Part shown: in pieces, positions 7,824-14,923 of the stretch | Position numbering within the stretch: the stretch's first letter is position 1 | Layout: the number at the start of each line of letters is the position of its first letter | NCBI GenBank assembly: GCA_964599635.1 | Contig: CAZRGM010000032.1 | Coordinates: forward strand, 1-64,000 | Length of the DNA stretch: 64,000 nucleotides | Source: WJMT01 sp964599635 | Lineage (GTDB): Bacteria; Acidobacteriota; Aminicenantia; Aminicenantales; Aminicenantaceae | Direction: 5' to 3' | Position numbers and translations under genes: made by a program | The notes under the pieces: generated by a model | Database searches by the model: none | The model's input: only the letters and a program-made list of their open reading frames with translations | What the model was told of the DNA's origin: nothing

Positions 7824-8777
7824 TCAGAAGGAATGGGGAAGATTGTAATCCATTAATTCCTCAGGATAAGGATTGAGATATTTTTGATCAAGCCAATCGT
7901 CTTTTTTGAATCGGATAGCTAAGTTTCTTAGAAACACTATGGGGATGATAACCGGGTTTCTTTTCTTTCTGTATTTTTCCAAGATATCTAGAAAGTGCTG
8001 TTTTTCCCTTGAATTTAAATATTGAGAAAAATCCTCGAAGATATGTTTCAGCACAGAAACTTGGGATTGAGTTTGGGGCTTTCTCAGAAAAGCCCTGGTG
8101 AACTCTTGTTGATAAGCCTTCTTAACTTCCTGAATGGATCGGTTTTCTTTATTTTTGATTATCCTCTCTAGATTTTTGAATCGAGTTTGATTGTAAGCCA
8201 AAATCAAGGTTCTGTATTTCCCATGAAAATCCCTGATTTTTTTTATAGGGGGTAGAGTCTTAAAATTTTTTCTTAATTCAAACAATGAAAAGATTCTGGT
8301 TAGAAAATGATGTCTAATATCTGGATGTTTTAATCTCATTTCATCTTCCCAAGGCAAAAAAGGGAACTTTTTGATGACATTCATCGCAAATATCCCTTTT
8401 CTCCGGAAAAGAAATCCTGTGCCGTCTCTATTTTTATATGTTTTTGTCCCTGAAAGCCCGCAGCTCGGAGACTTGCTTTTTAACAGGAATCCGTCGATAT
8501 CTGTCAGTGAGCTCAAAAAATTATCAGAAAAGCGGTTCATTTTTTGAGTTAAATCCAGCCCTGTTTCGGGTTGGACTAAACAGAAGTTTCCTTTTTCCTT
8601 TCTCACCACTTTGACCTTATCTCTGGGGATCCCAAGTCCTATGGCTACTTCAGGACAGACAGGAATATAATGGACATACTGAGCTAAAATATTAGCGAAG
8701 GGATCTTTCACAAGCCCTCCATCGTACCGAACCGGTCTGAGGTTGATACATTCGCTCAGGACTATGTTTGGTTTCAT
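7824..8777 (-). CDS. DUF523-DUF1722 fusion protein (TudS-like iron-sulfur domain)
   Basis: A 317-residue protein. Residues 1-150 are DUF523 with three conserved cysteines at C10 (SEC), C41 (PVCPEV) and C106 (SPSCG). These match the three ligands of the [4Fe-4S] cluster in thiouracil desulfurase TudS, which uses the fourth iron site to remove sulfur. Residues about 165-300 are DUF1722 (YbgA-like), with the D-F-H-G-K-Y-R motif near 183. The fusion is widespread, and by family it may act in tRNA or nucleobase desulfuration or photolyase-linked stress. The sequence itself supports only cluster binding. It lies 51 bases downstream of htpX on the same strand. Confidence 0.85.
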   Translation of the reverse strand: MKPNIVLSECINLRPVRYDGGLVKDPFANILAQYVHYIPVCPEVAIGLGIPRDKVKVVRKEKGNFCLVQPETGLDLTQKMNRFSDNFLSSLTDIDGFLLKSKSPSCGLSGTKTYKNRDGTGFLFRRKGIFAMNVIKKFPFLPWEDEMRLKHPDIRHHFLTRIFSLFELRKNFKTLPPIKKIRDFHGKYRTLILAYNQTRFKNLERIIKNKENRSIQEVKKAYQQEFTRAFLRKPQTQSQVSVLKHIFEDFSQYLNSREKQHFLDILEKYRKKRNPVIIPIVFLRNLAIRFKKDDWLDQKYLNPYPEELMDYNLPHSF

Positions 8778-8828
8778 GGATTTATTTTGGTTTCATTCAA
8801 CAATATATCAAGAATTAAGGATCCGAAT

Positions 8829-9719
8829 TTACATCTTTTCCAGGGCGGCGATACGTTCTTCAATAGGCGGGTGTGTGCTGAAAAGCTTGTTGACTTTTCC
8901 CTTAATGTCTTTAAGCGGGTTGACGATATACATGTGTGCCGTGGCCTTATTGGCTGCTTCCAAGGGTTCTTTATCTGCAGCCAGCTTTTTAAGGGCTGAG
9001 GCAAGCCCTGGAGGATATCGGGTCAGCAGGACTCCATTGGCATCGGCCAGAAATTCCCTTTTTCGGGAAATAGACAGTTTTAAAAGTTGGGCTACCAGGG
9101 GAGAAAGGACGGCTAGGACCAAAGCTACGATCACAAAAATAGCAGCGGCATTCCCGCCTTTGTTTCTGGAACGTCTCCGGCTTCCTCCCCATAAAAATGT
9201 TCTGAGAATCCAGTCGCTTAAGAGAGCCACCACTCCCACCATGACGACGGCCAGAGTTTGAACCAGAATATCCCGGTTTTTTATGTGTGACATTTCATGG
9301 GCGATGACTCCTTCCAGCTCAGCCCGATTTAATTTTTGAAGAAGTCCGGAAGTTACCACGATCACGGAATTTTTAGGATTCCGGCCGGAAGCAAAGGCGT
9401 TAGGTGCTGTGTCGTCGATTATATAACAGCGGGGCTTGGGTAGCCCTGCGGCTATAGCAAGACCTTCCACCACATTGTAGAGATAGGGATAGTCTTTCTT
9501 TTGGACCGGCTTAGCCCGGCTGATGGCCAATACAATCTTATCGCTGGCATAATAGCTGCTGAAGGTCATGGCTATGGCAATGACAGCGGCAAAAATTAAG
9601 CCTTGAGGACCCCAACCCGTCAGCTCTCTAAATGCCCAAGTCAAAGCAAAGATCAGGCAGAGAAAAAAGAGGATCAGAAAGAATGACCGCCATTTGTTGC
9701 GGGTGATTTGTTCGTACAT
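8829..9719 (-). CDS. htpX: HtpX-like M48 membrane zinc metalloprotease
   Basis: A 296-residue integral membrane protease. Two membrane spans lie at residues 12-30 and 38-56, and the zinc motif H-E-M-S-H at 141-145 sits in VIAHEMSHIKNRD. Two further spans lie near 155-215, and the glutamate ligand is in R-E-F-L-A-D-A near 222. HtpX takes part in quality control of inner-membrane proteins with FtsH. Length and topology are normal. AGAGGAT lies upstream of the ATG. It follows lemA by 65 bases. The lemA-htpX pair is conserved in many bacteria and suggests joint regulation. Confidence 0.92.
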   Translation of the reverse strand: MYEQITRNKWRSFFLILFFLCLIFALTWAFRELTGWGPQGLIFAAVIAIAMTFSSYYASDKIVLAISRAKPVQKKDYPYLYNVVEGLAIAAGLPKPRCYIIDDTAPNAFASGRNPKNSVIVVTSGLLQKLNRAELEGVIAHEMSHIKNRDILVQTLAVVMVGVVALLSDWILRTFLWGGSRRRSRNKGGNAAAIFVIVALVLAVLSPLVAQLLKLSISRKREFLADANGVLLTRYPPGLASALKKLAADKEPLEAANKATAHMYIVNPLKDIKGKVNKLFSTHPPIEERIAALEKM

Positions 9720-9784
9720 AAATTATCCTCTTTGAAATTTTAATCGCACCTTGGGACTTGGAAACTTTTGTGATAACTTTTGGT

Positions 9785-10339
9785 TTAGAATTTCACCTTG
9801 ACAGGCTCTGCGGCGGCAGGCTCTTCGATCTCGAAGTATTCCTTTTCCTTAAAGTTAAATGTGTTCGCGATTATATTCGAAGGGAATACCTGCTGTTTTG
9901 TATTAAACTTCATGACTGTGTCGTTATAGAATTGGCGGGCATAGGCGATTTTTCCTTCAGTCCCAGCCAGTTCTTCTTGGAGCATCATGAAATTCTGACT
10001 TGCTTTCAGGTCGGGATAGTTTTCTGCAACGGCAAACAAAGATTTCAAGGCACCGGTCAGCATGTTTTCCGCCTGCTCTTGTTCTTTCACAGTCTGGGCA
10101 TTAATGGCTTGAGATCGGGCTTCGGTTACCTTCTGAAAGACTTCTCTTTCGTGTTGAGCATAACCTTTGACTGTCTCCACTAAATTGGGAATCAGGTCAT
10201 ACCTCCTTCGAAGTTGGACATCCACTTGAGCCCAGGCATTGTTTGCTCGATTTCTGAGTGTGACAAGGCTATTGTATATTCCCGCTACAGCAAAAATAAA
10301 GACAGCTATGATGATGATAATGATCCATAATGCAGTCAT
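9785..10339 (-). CDS. lemA: LemA family protein
   Basis: A 184-residue protein with one N-terminal membrane span (W5-Y22), then the LemA helical bundle: YNSLVTLRNRANNAWAQVDV, then Q-L-R-R-R-Y-D-L-I-P-N-L-V-E-T-V-K-G-Y. A late P-S-N-I-I-A-N and a C-terminal acidic/proline tail follow. LemA function is not established. The recurrent neighbour is HtpX, as here. The start ATG 10339 has a clear AGGAGAAA site. A full family B repeat begins 21 bases upstream of it. Confidence 0.92.
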   Translation of the reverse strand: MTALWIIIIIIAVFIFAVAGIYNSLVTLRNRANNAWAQVDVQLRRRYDLIPNLVETVKGYAQHEREVFQKVTEARSQAINAQTVKEQEQAENMLTGALKSLFAVAENYPDLKASQNFMMLQEELAGTEGKIAYARQFYNDTVMKFNTKQQVFPSNIIANTFNFKEKEYFEIEEPAAAEPVKVKF

Positions 10340-10360
10340 ATTTTTTTCTCCTTTATATTA

Positions 10361-10615
10361 CCTGCCCTATTCATAAAAAAACGGCGATGTTTATATTATC
10401 AATTTATTTTCTGCGACTTGCAAGATTTTTAAAAGAACATTTACCTGAACTTTTTTTATTGTTTTTTATTTCAATTTTAATCGACATTTTTTTACCTTAC
10501 AGGCGAGCCAATATTACTGCATCTGCTTTGTACCAAGGCATTCGCAGTGAAGGACCACACCTTCATGCCTTGTGCCTTGCATCTGCAGCAACCTTGACTC
10601 GTGAATAATCCAAGT
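10361..10615. repeat. Repeat family B, copy 2 (full length)
   Basis: 255 bases. The left end is CCTGCCCTATTCATAAAAAA and the right end is ACTCGTGAATAATCCAAG, which are imperfect inverted repeats of each other. The left half carries an inner pair, A-A-C-G-G-C-G-A-T near 10380 and A-T-C-G-A-C-A-T-T-T near 10480. The right half (about 10500-10600) is a GC-richer segment bounded by GGCGAGCC and its partial complement. About 85 percent matches the copy at 32524-32773 by eye. An ORF across it is not credible. Confidence 0.7.
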
Positions 10616-10690
10616 AAGGGTTAGCGCTTTCTTTTTATTAATGATTTCCTACTAAAAAGTCAATGGATATTTATTTAAGAAAGAATAAAA

Positions 10691-10722
10691 AAAAAGAGCC
10701 CCCGAAGAAGGCCCTTTTTTAA
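10691..10722 (-). terminator. Rho-independent terminator of the peroxiredoxin gene
   Basis: The stem AAAAAAGAGCC / GGCCCTTTTTT has one mismatch and a nine-base loop CCCGAAGAA. On the minus strand it ends in a long T run. It lies 60 bases past the peroxiredoxin stop and could also work from the other side. Confidence 0.7.
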
Positions 10723-10781
10723 ATACCTCGGATAACTAGAAGAAATATTGTTATCAAAAAGATTATTTTATGAAATTTACC

Positions 10782-11438
10782 TTAAATCTTTTTATGGCAG
10801 AACCACCAGTCATAACAGTTGTCTTTGTCTTTTCTTTCCTGGGCTCCATTCATATCCGTAGGGGGAGGGAGAATGACGCCATCTTTAATCAATTCATTAT
10901 TGGGCCAGTTAGCAGGAATCGCCACTTTGTTTTTGTCAGCCACTTGCATAGCTTTCACTGCTCGAAGCACTTCATCCATATTTCTTCCAATTTCCTGGGG
11001 ATAATAAAGGATCAGTCTGATGATTCCCTTATCATCGATAATGAACACAGCTCTGACTGTAGTGGTCCCCTTTCCGGGGTGAAGCATACCTAGTTTTTCA
11101 GCGATTTTTCCTTGGTCGTCGGCGATGATGGGGAATGGAATAGGAACATCAAGTTCGTCTTCAATCCAATGTGCCCATTTGATATGGCTGAAGAGCTGAT
11201 CAATAGAAAGACCGATGAGATCTGTGTTGAGTTCCTGAAACTTTTCAAATCTTTTAGCAAACGCCACAAACTCAGTGGTACAGACTGGTGTAAAATCTCC
11301 AGGATGACTGAACAGAACCAGCCATTTGCCAGCATAATCACCCGGGAGGTTTTTCACACCGTGAGTCGTGCGTACTTCCATTTCTGGGAATTTATCCCCT
11401 ATTAAAGGAAGACTTGGGTTTTCTTTTAAATTTTCCAT
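10782..11438 (-). CDS. Peroxiredoxin, archaeal-type Prx6 group
   Basis: A 218-residue thiol peroxidase. The peroxidatic cysteine C53 sits in HPGDFTPVCTTEF. Two further cysteines, C208 and C214, lie in the C-terminal arm (DNCYDWWFC). This three-cysteine spacing matches the hexadimeric archaeal peroxiredoxins such as Aeropyrum Tpx (C50, C207, C213), where the arm cysteines resolve the disulfide. It reduces hydrogen peroxide with a thioredoxin-like donor in the cytoplasm. It is a single-gene unit with its own terminator and a PerR-like palindrome upstream. The start ATG 11438 has an AAGGAGAA site. Confidence 0.93.
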   Translation of the reverse strand: MENLKENPSLPLIGDKFPEMEVRTTHGVKNLPGDYAGKWLVLFSHPGDFTPVCTTEFVAFAKRFEKFQELNTDLIGLSIDQLFSHIKWAHWIEDELDVPIPFPIIADDQGKIAEKLGMLHPGKGTTTVRAVFIIDDKGIIRLILYYPQEIGRNMDEVLRAVKAMQVADKNKVAIPANWPNNELIKDGVILPPPTDMNGAQERKDKDNCYDWWFCHKKI

Positions 11439-11465
11439 TTTTTCTCCTTGTTTAGCTTTAATAAT

Positions 11466-11480
11466 TTATAATAATTATTA
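11466..11480. promoter_or_regulatory. PerR-box-like palindrome upstream of peroxiredoxin
   Basis: TTATAATAATTATTA matches the Bacillus PerR box TTATAATNATTATAA at 14 of 15 positions and lies 28 bases upstream of the peroxiredoxin start. The surrounding region is very AT-rich, so chance matches are fairly likely. No perR gene is in the window. Confidence 0.35.
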
Positions 11481-11561
11481 AATTAAACTAATTATAAATA
11501 AAAGTCAATATATTTTTTATATAATTTAAAGCAATCATTATGTTTCTTACTGATTGTCCAG

Positions 11562-11630
11562 CCTGGCCTATTCATAAAAAATGGTCCTGCTTTCATTAAG
11601 CTAATAATCTCGACTTGTGAATAATCCAGG
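11562..11630. repeat. Repeat family B, copy 3 (69-base short form)
   Basis: Left end CCTGGCCTATTCATAAAAAA and right end CTTGTGAATAATCCAGG. The terminal 16 bases are inverted repeats. The inside is only about 35 bases, so it looks like an internal-deletion form of the 250-base copies. It lies alone in the gap 11481-11777, which otherwise holds no gene. Confidence 0.65.
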
Positions 11631-11777
11631 TTGATTTTTTTATGGATGCTTCTTGTTTGAAGCATCAAATATTTGGCTGAAAAGAAAAGAGCGCATGAAA
11701 AGACTTGATAAAATTTATTTTTGTTGATATTTTACTGATAAATCCATTATGGGAGAATATATAAAAGGAGGGTATTC

Positions 11778-12071
11778 ATGGTTGCGCGCTTGACTTCTGC
11801 TCAAATCAATAAAGAAAAAATAGGTGAATTCACTCGAATCTATAATGAAAGTGTGGTTCCGGCAGCTAAGTCTCAGAAAGGATACAGAGGTTCTTATGTG
11901 CTGGTTGATCATGAGACAGGTAAAGGAATATCTATTACTCTATGGGAAAGCAGAGAAGATGCCCTGGCCAATGAAGAGAACCGCTATTATCAGGAACAGT
12001 TGGCAAAGTTTATGACATTATTCACTCAAGCTCCTGTGCGTGAGTTGTATGAAATCACTATAATGCCTTGA
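11778..12071 (+). CDS. ABM-domain (antibiotic biosynthesis monooxygenase-like) protein
   Basis: A 97-residue single-domain protein of the dimeric alpha/beta-barrel group. It has M-V-A-R-L at the start, KGYRGSYVLVDHETGKGISI in the middle, and L-W-E-S-R-E-D-A-L-A before the final helix. Such proteins range from heme- or flavin-free monooxygenases to proteins without known activity, and no catalytic residue can be assigned. It has a strong AAAGGAGGG site and is monocistronic. It is one of the few intact genes between 11.5 and 14.8 kb. Confidence 0.75.
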   Translation: MVARLTSAQINKEKIGEFTRIYNESVVPAAKSQKGYRGSYVLVDHETGKGISITLWESREDALANEENRYYQEQLAKFMTLFTQAPVRELYEITIMP

Positions 12072-12096
12072 AATTCATTCCGTCTTTCACTTGTTT

Positions 12097-12225
12097 TTAT
12101 TCAAAATGGAAATTTACTGTCACGATGAAGACCAGCGGACGAGCTTCTCCGCCCTTTACATAAGGTTCGTAGCTCCACTGTTTGACAGCTTTGTGTTCAG
12201 GTTTATTTTTTGCCCATCTTTTAAA
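12097..12225 (-). pseudogene. TonB C-terminal domain remnant
   Basis: On the minus strand, ending with a TAA at 12097-12099, the sequence encodes KPEHKAVKQWSYEPYVKGGE, then ARPLVFIVTVNFHFE. This is the end of a TonB/energy-transducer C-terminal domain (A-x-x-x-W-x-Y-x-P, then V-T-V-N-F). Only about 42 residues are left, with no start, membrane anchor or proline-rich region. It is too short to be active. Confidence 0.65.
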
Positions 12226-12270
12226 TCAAGGAAGAAAGTCATTATTGTTTTTTAAGGAAAGCTGATCATC

Positions 12271-12300
12271 TTGACTTTATAGAGCTACCTATTTTAGAAT
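12271..12300 (+). promoter_or_regulatory. Promoter of the RHH gene, leaderless arrangement
   Basis: TTGACT at 12271-12276, an 18-base spacer, and TAGAAT at 12295-12300. The start codon is only seven bases past the -10, so the transcript would begin at or next to the ATG, and no ribosome-binding site is present. Confidence 0.5.
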
Positions 12301-12307
12301 TCAAAAC

Positions 12308-12520
12308 ATGTCAAAAGATAAGGTGACATTGAAAATTCCTCGCCCCCTTTATGAGAGGCTTAAGACCGTCATTGAAGGGAGTGGATTCAGCAGTGTCAAT
12401 GAGTTTGTAGTCTATATACTGCGGGACCTTATGTCTTTGCAAAGTACCGGGAAAAAAGAGCTTTCTGCCGAAGAAATAGAGGCAATCCGGAAAAGGTTGA
12501 AAAATTTAGGATATTTTTAA
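12308..12520 (+). CDS. Ribbon-helix-helix (CopG-like) protein
   Basis: A 70-residue protein. The beta strand KVTLKIP is followed by two helices, PLYERLKTVIEGSGFSSVNE and FVVYILRDLM, the standard RHH DNA-binding fold that works as a dimer. The C-terminal part ELSAEEIEAIRKRLKNLGYF resembles the tail of the sulfatase-fold proteins in this window (LKSLGYIK). No toxin gene follows, so it is more likely a stand-alone regulator than an antitoxin. It has its own promoter with no leader. It is intact while surrounded by gene remnants. Confidence 0.75.
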   Translation: MSKDKVTLKIPRPLYERLKTVIEGSGFSSVNEFVVYILRDLMSLQSTGKKELSAEEIEAIRKRLKNLGYF

Positions 12521-12664
12521 GCGGTTCTTCCAAAGATAACTCCAGCCAAAAATTTATGACTTTCTTATTGCGGATTGATACAGAGGTGTTGAAATTTAAT
12601 TCGCCTCTTTCGTAATCCAAGCAAAAAAAAAGAAAAAATCATTTGGATAAAATTATAAAATATA

Positions 12665-12693
12665 TTGACATAATATTATAATAATATTATATA
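12665..12693 (+). promoter_or_regulatory. Strong sigma-70-type promoter
   Basis: TTGACA at 12665-12670, an exact 17-base all-A/T spacer, and TATATA at 12688-12693. It faces the TauE/SafE remnant 100 bases downstream. It may be left over from the intact gene. Confidence 0.5.
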
Positions 12694-12791
12694 TGTATTA
12701 TAATTAGAATATAATAAGAATGTATTTTATACTGGTTATGTTTGAAACGGCTCAAAATAGATCAATCAAAACCTTCGGATAAGGAAAGGAT

Positions 12792-12981
12792 ATGCATCTA
12801 TTTGAATTTTTTCCTCTCATCATAGCGCTTGCGTTTGTCTGTGAGTATATTGATTCCTCTTTGGGTATGGGTTTTTGCTGCTTATACGGTTAAAAAGTTA
12901 AAAAATATTCATCTCAAATTAATTGTGGGAATAGCGACTCTTGTTTTGGGAATGATCACCTTGGGAAAATTATTTCTTTAA
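12792..12981 (+). pseudogene. TauE/SafE (sulfite exporter) gene with internal deletion
   Basis: ATG 12792 has AAGGAAAGGA upstream and reads MHLFEFFPLIIALAFVCEYI, then D-S-S-L-G-M-G, the conserved first span of TauE/SafE permeases. Directly after, in another frame, comes AAYTVKKLKNIHLKLIVGIA, then TLVLGMITLGKLFL and a stop at 12979-12981. That is the conserved last span. Around 180 residues between them are gone and the junction is out of frame. The gene cannot make a transporter. It shows that deletion is the main decay process in this region. Confidence 0.65.
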
Positions 12982-13010
12982 GAGCAAATTTGCATTTTAT
13001 GTCTCTGAGC

Positions 13011-13078
13011 TTGGATTATTCATGAGTCGAGGTTATAAGCTTAATGAAAAAATCGACATTTTTTATGAATAGTTCAGG
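13011..13078. repeat. Repeat family B, copy 4 (short form, inverted)
   Basis: Its reverse complement, starting CCTGAACTATTCATAAAAAA and ending C-T-C-A-T-G-A-A-T-A-A-T-C-C-A-A, lines up base for base with the short copy at 11562-11630, including the inner TTTCATTAAGCT block. It sits between the TauE remnant and the Cache remnant, at a deletion-rich location. Confidence 0.65.
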
Positions 13079-13108
13079 TTATTATATTTAACAAAAACTT
13101 TTTGAAAA

Positions 13109-13654
13109 ATGCCGCTAAAAATAATTTATAATAAATTCCTCAGTTTGCCTTTAAGAGCTAAATTTATCTTAAGCTTTCTCTTGGTTATCTGTTTGGGAGG
13201 TATTCTTACCCTTTTCTTTGGAACCAGATTGGAACATGAAACTATTTTTTCTCTGGCTCAGGATAAAGTCAAGCATGACCTGGCGTCAGCAAGAATGGTC
13301 TATAATGAAAAACTCTATGACATCAGAGATGAGGATAATAAAATTTTGGGAGTGCTTTATGCTGGAATTATTCTTAACCGAAACTATGAAATTGTGGATA
13401 AAGTTAAAGAAATCGTTTTTAAAGACGAAAAATACAAAGAAAAAGAAGTTGGTACGGCCACCATTTTCCAGGGAGATTTGCGAATCTCGACCAATGTAGA
13501 AAATGAAAATGGGAAAAGAGCCATTGGAACCAGGGTATCAAGAGAGGTCAATCAAGCCCTTTTAGAAAGAGGAGAGACATGGGTGGATAGGGCCTTTGTG
13601 GTGAACAATTGGTATATTTCTGCTTATGAACCCATAAAAAATATAAATGGCTGA
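13109..13654 (+). pseudogene. Cache-domain sensor kinase N-terminal remnant
   Basis: 181 codons. A membrane span at residues 17-40 is followed by part of a double-Cache periplasmic sensor: KILGVLYAGIILNRNYEIVD, then GTATIFQGDLRISTNV, IGTRVSREVNQALLERGETW, and VNNWYISAYEPIKNING, where it stops. Relatives carry about 120 more residues between the first helix (near residue 70, YNEKLYDIRD) and K-I-L-G-V-L-Y. They also carry a second membrane span, HAMP and kinase domains. Here the middle is deleted in frame and the whole C-terminal half is missing. The TGA at 13652-13654 overlaps a WD40-like frame, the far side of a deletion. The truncated product is unlikely to signal. Confidence 0.7.
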
Positions 13655-14845
13655 AGGAATACATAGATCCCATTCATTACCAGGATTATCCATTTTCTGA
13701 AAAACAGGATGATCCTGGTAATTTCTTAACCAGATTTCTTGAAGAAAATTCAAACAAAAAATTGATCATTATTGACGGATGCAGGGATCAGTATTATTTC
13801 CAAAGGGTTATCGATCTATTATATTTCAGGGAAAAACTCGATATTGTCGTGAATTTCAGGGCTAATTTTTCCACAAGAAGAAAGAATCTGGAGTTGAAAT
13901 GAGTCCCAATCTTCTTCAGACCATACCGGTGGATGAACTTCGACCTCATCATATTCGTTTTTATGCTCAGGATCAGATAGATGGAATTGGGGAAAAAGCA
14001 AAAGTTTTTATCCTTACTTTTCTAGATAACAGAATATTTTATACTTCTCATGAAGATTTCGAGAATCTTTCTCTTCTCGGAAGAAACATTTTCTTGGTTA
14101 ATCAAAAAGTGAGCTTTGTAATGTTTCTTTTGAGAAGGGTCAAATAGAAACTTATGAGAATCTCAATTCTCCCATATGCTCCATCACTTCATTCCCCAGG
14201 AACAAGTTGATCACAGGGCATAGAGACGGCAGTATTCTGATTCGCAATATGGAAAGTCAAGAATGGGTAAGAATCAAGTTTCATTCTTCTCCAGTGACTG
14301 CGTTAGCGGTCGGTTATTCGGGCCAACTTTATTCATGGGGTATGGATCAGGGACTTAAGTCCTGGGATTTAAAATCAGGTCAGGTGAAAGAATTCAAAAC
14401 AAAAGAAGGGATGGTCTCCTATTTAAAGATCTATCCCCAGCGAAGAATCATAGCTTTGTTTCAGGAAAAAGAGATTGATGATAAGAACAAGAAAAGAAGA
14501 CCTAAACAAAAAATAGAGCTTATTGATTTTAATAAATCAAATTTGCATGTTATTTCCCTTCCTTTCCATTTAAATCCATCCAGCATCAATGTTTGTTTTG
14601 ATGGAAGGATCATTGCGGGATTATCTTATGAAAGCAAAAGAAAATATAATTTAGCGGTATTGAATCCTCGCACTGAAACATGTGAGCTTCAGTTTTTAGA
14701 AGGCCATGGGAAAGAGACCAGAGATTGTCTTTGTATGGGGCCCCGGATTATCTCCTGCGGGGAAGAAGGTGAAAATAATCATACAATCCGTATCTGGGGT
14801 ACCGAGTTTTTTGTGAGAACTCAGGTGAGCAAATTATCCGGATAA
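13648..14845 (+). pseudogene. WD40-repeat-like protein gene broken by frameshifts
   Basis: Three overlapping frames each continue the last. 13648-13902 encodes WLKEYIDPIHYQDYPFSEKQ and on to a TGA. 13899-14147 encodes SPNLLQTIPVDELRPHHIRF and on to a TAG. From about 14105 a third frame (SELCNVSFEKGQIETYENLN) runs into 14207-14845. The last part holds beta-propeller-like repeats: LITGHRDGSILIRN, YSWGMDQGLKSWDLKSGQV and ISCGEEGENNHTIRIWG. Each shift is -1 (or +2). The 5' end is fused to the Cache remnant. Intact, it would be a single propeller protein of unknown role. Two frameshifts plus a deleted start make a real pseudogene more likely than sequencing error. Confidence 0.65.
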
Positions 14846-14923
14846 CTCTCAAAAATTCCTCAGGGGACACTCTCTTTTCAAAAAATTATCCTGATTGAAA
14901 GATATTTTAATGATTTAAGAAAT

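Noticed and set aside
10330..10608. 92-residue plus-strand ORF
   Set aside because: It runs through repeat family B. The reading is not shared by the other full copy at 32524.
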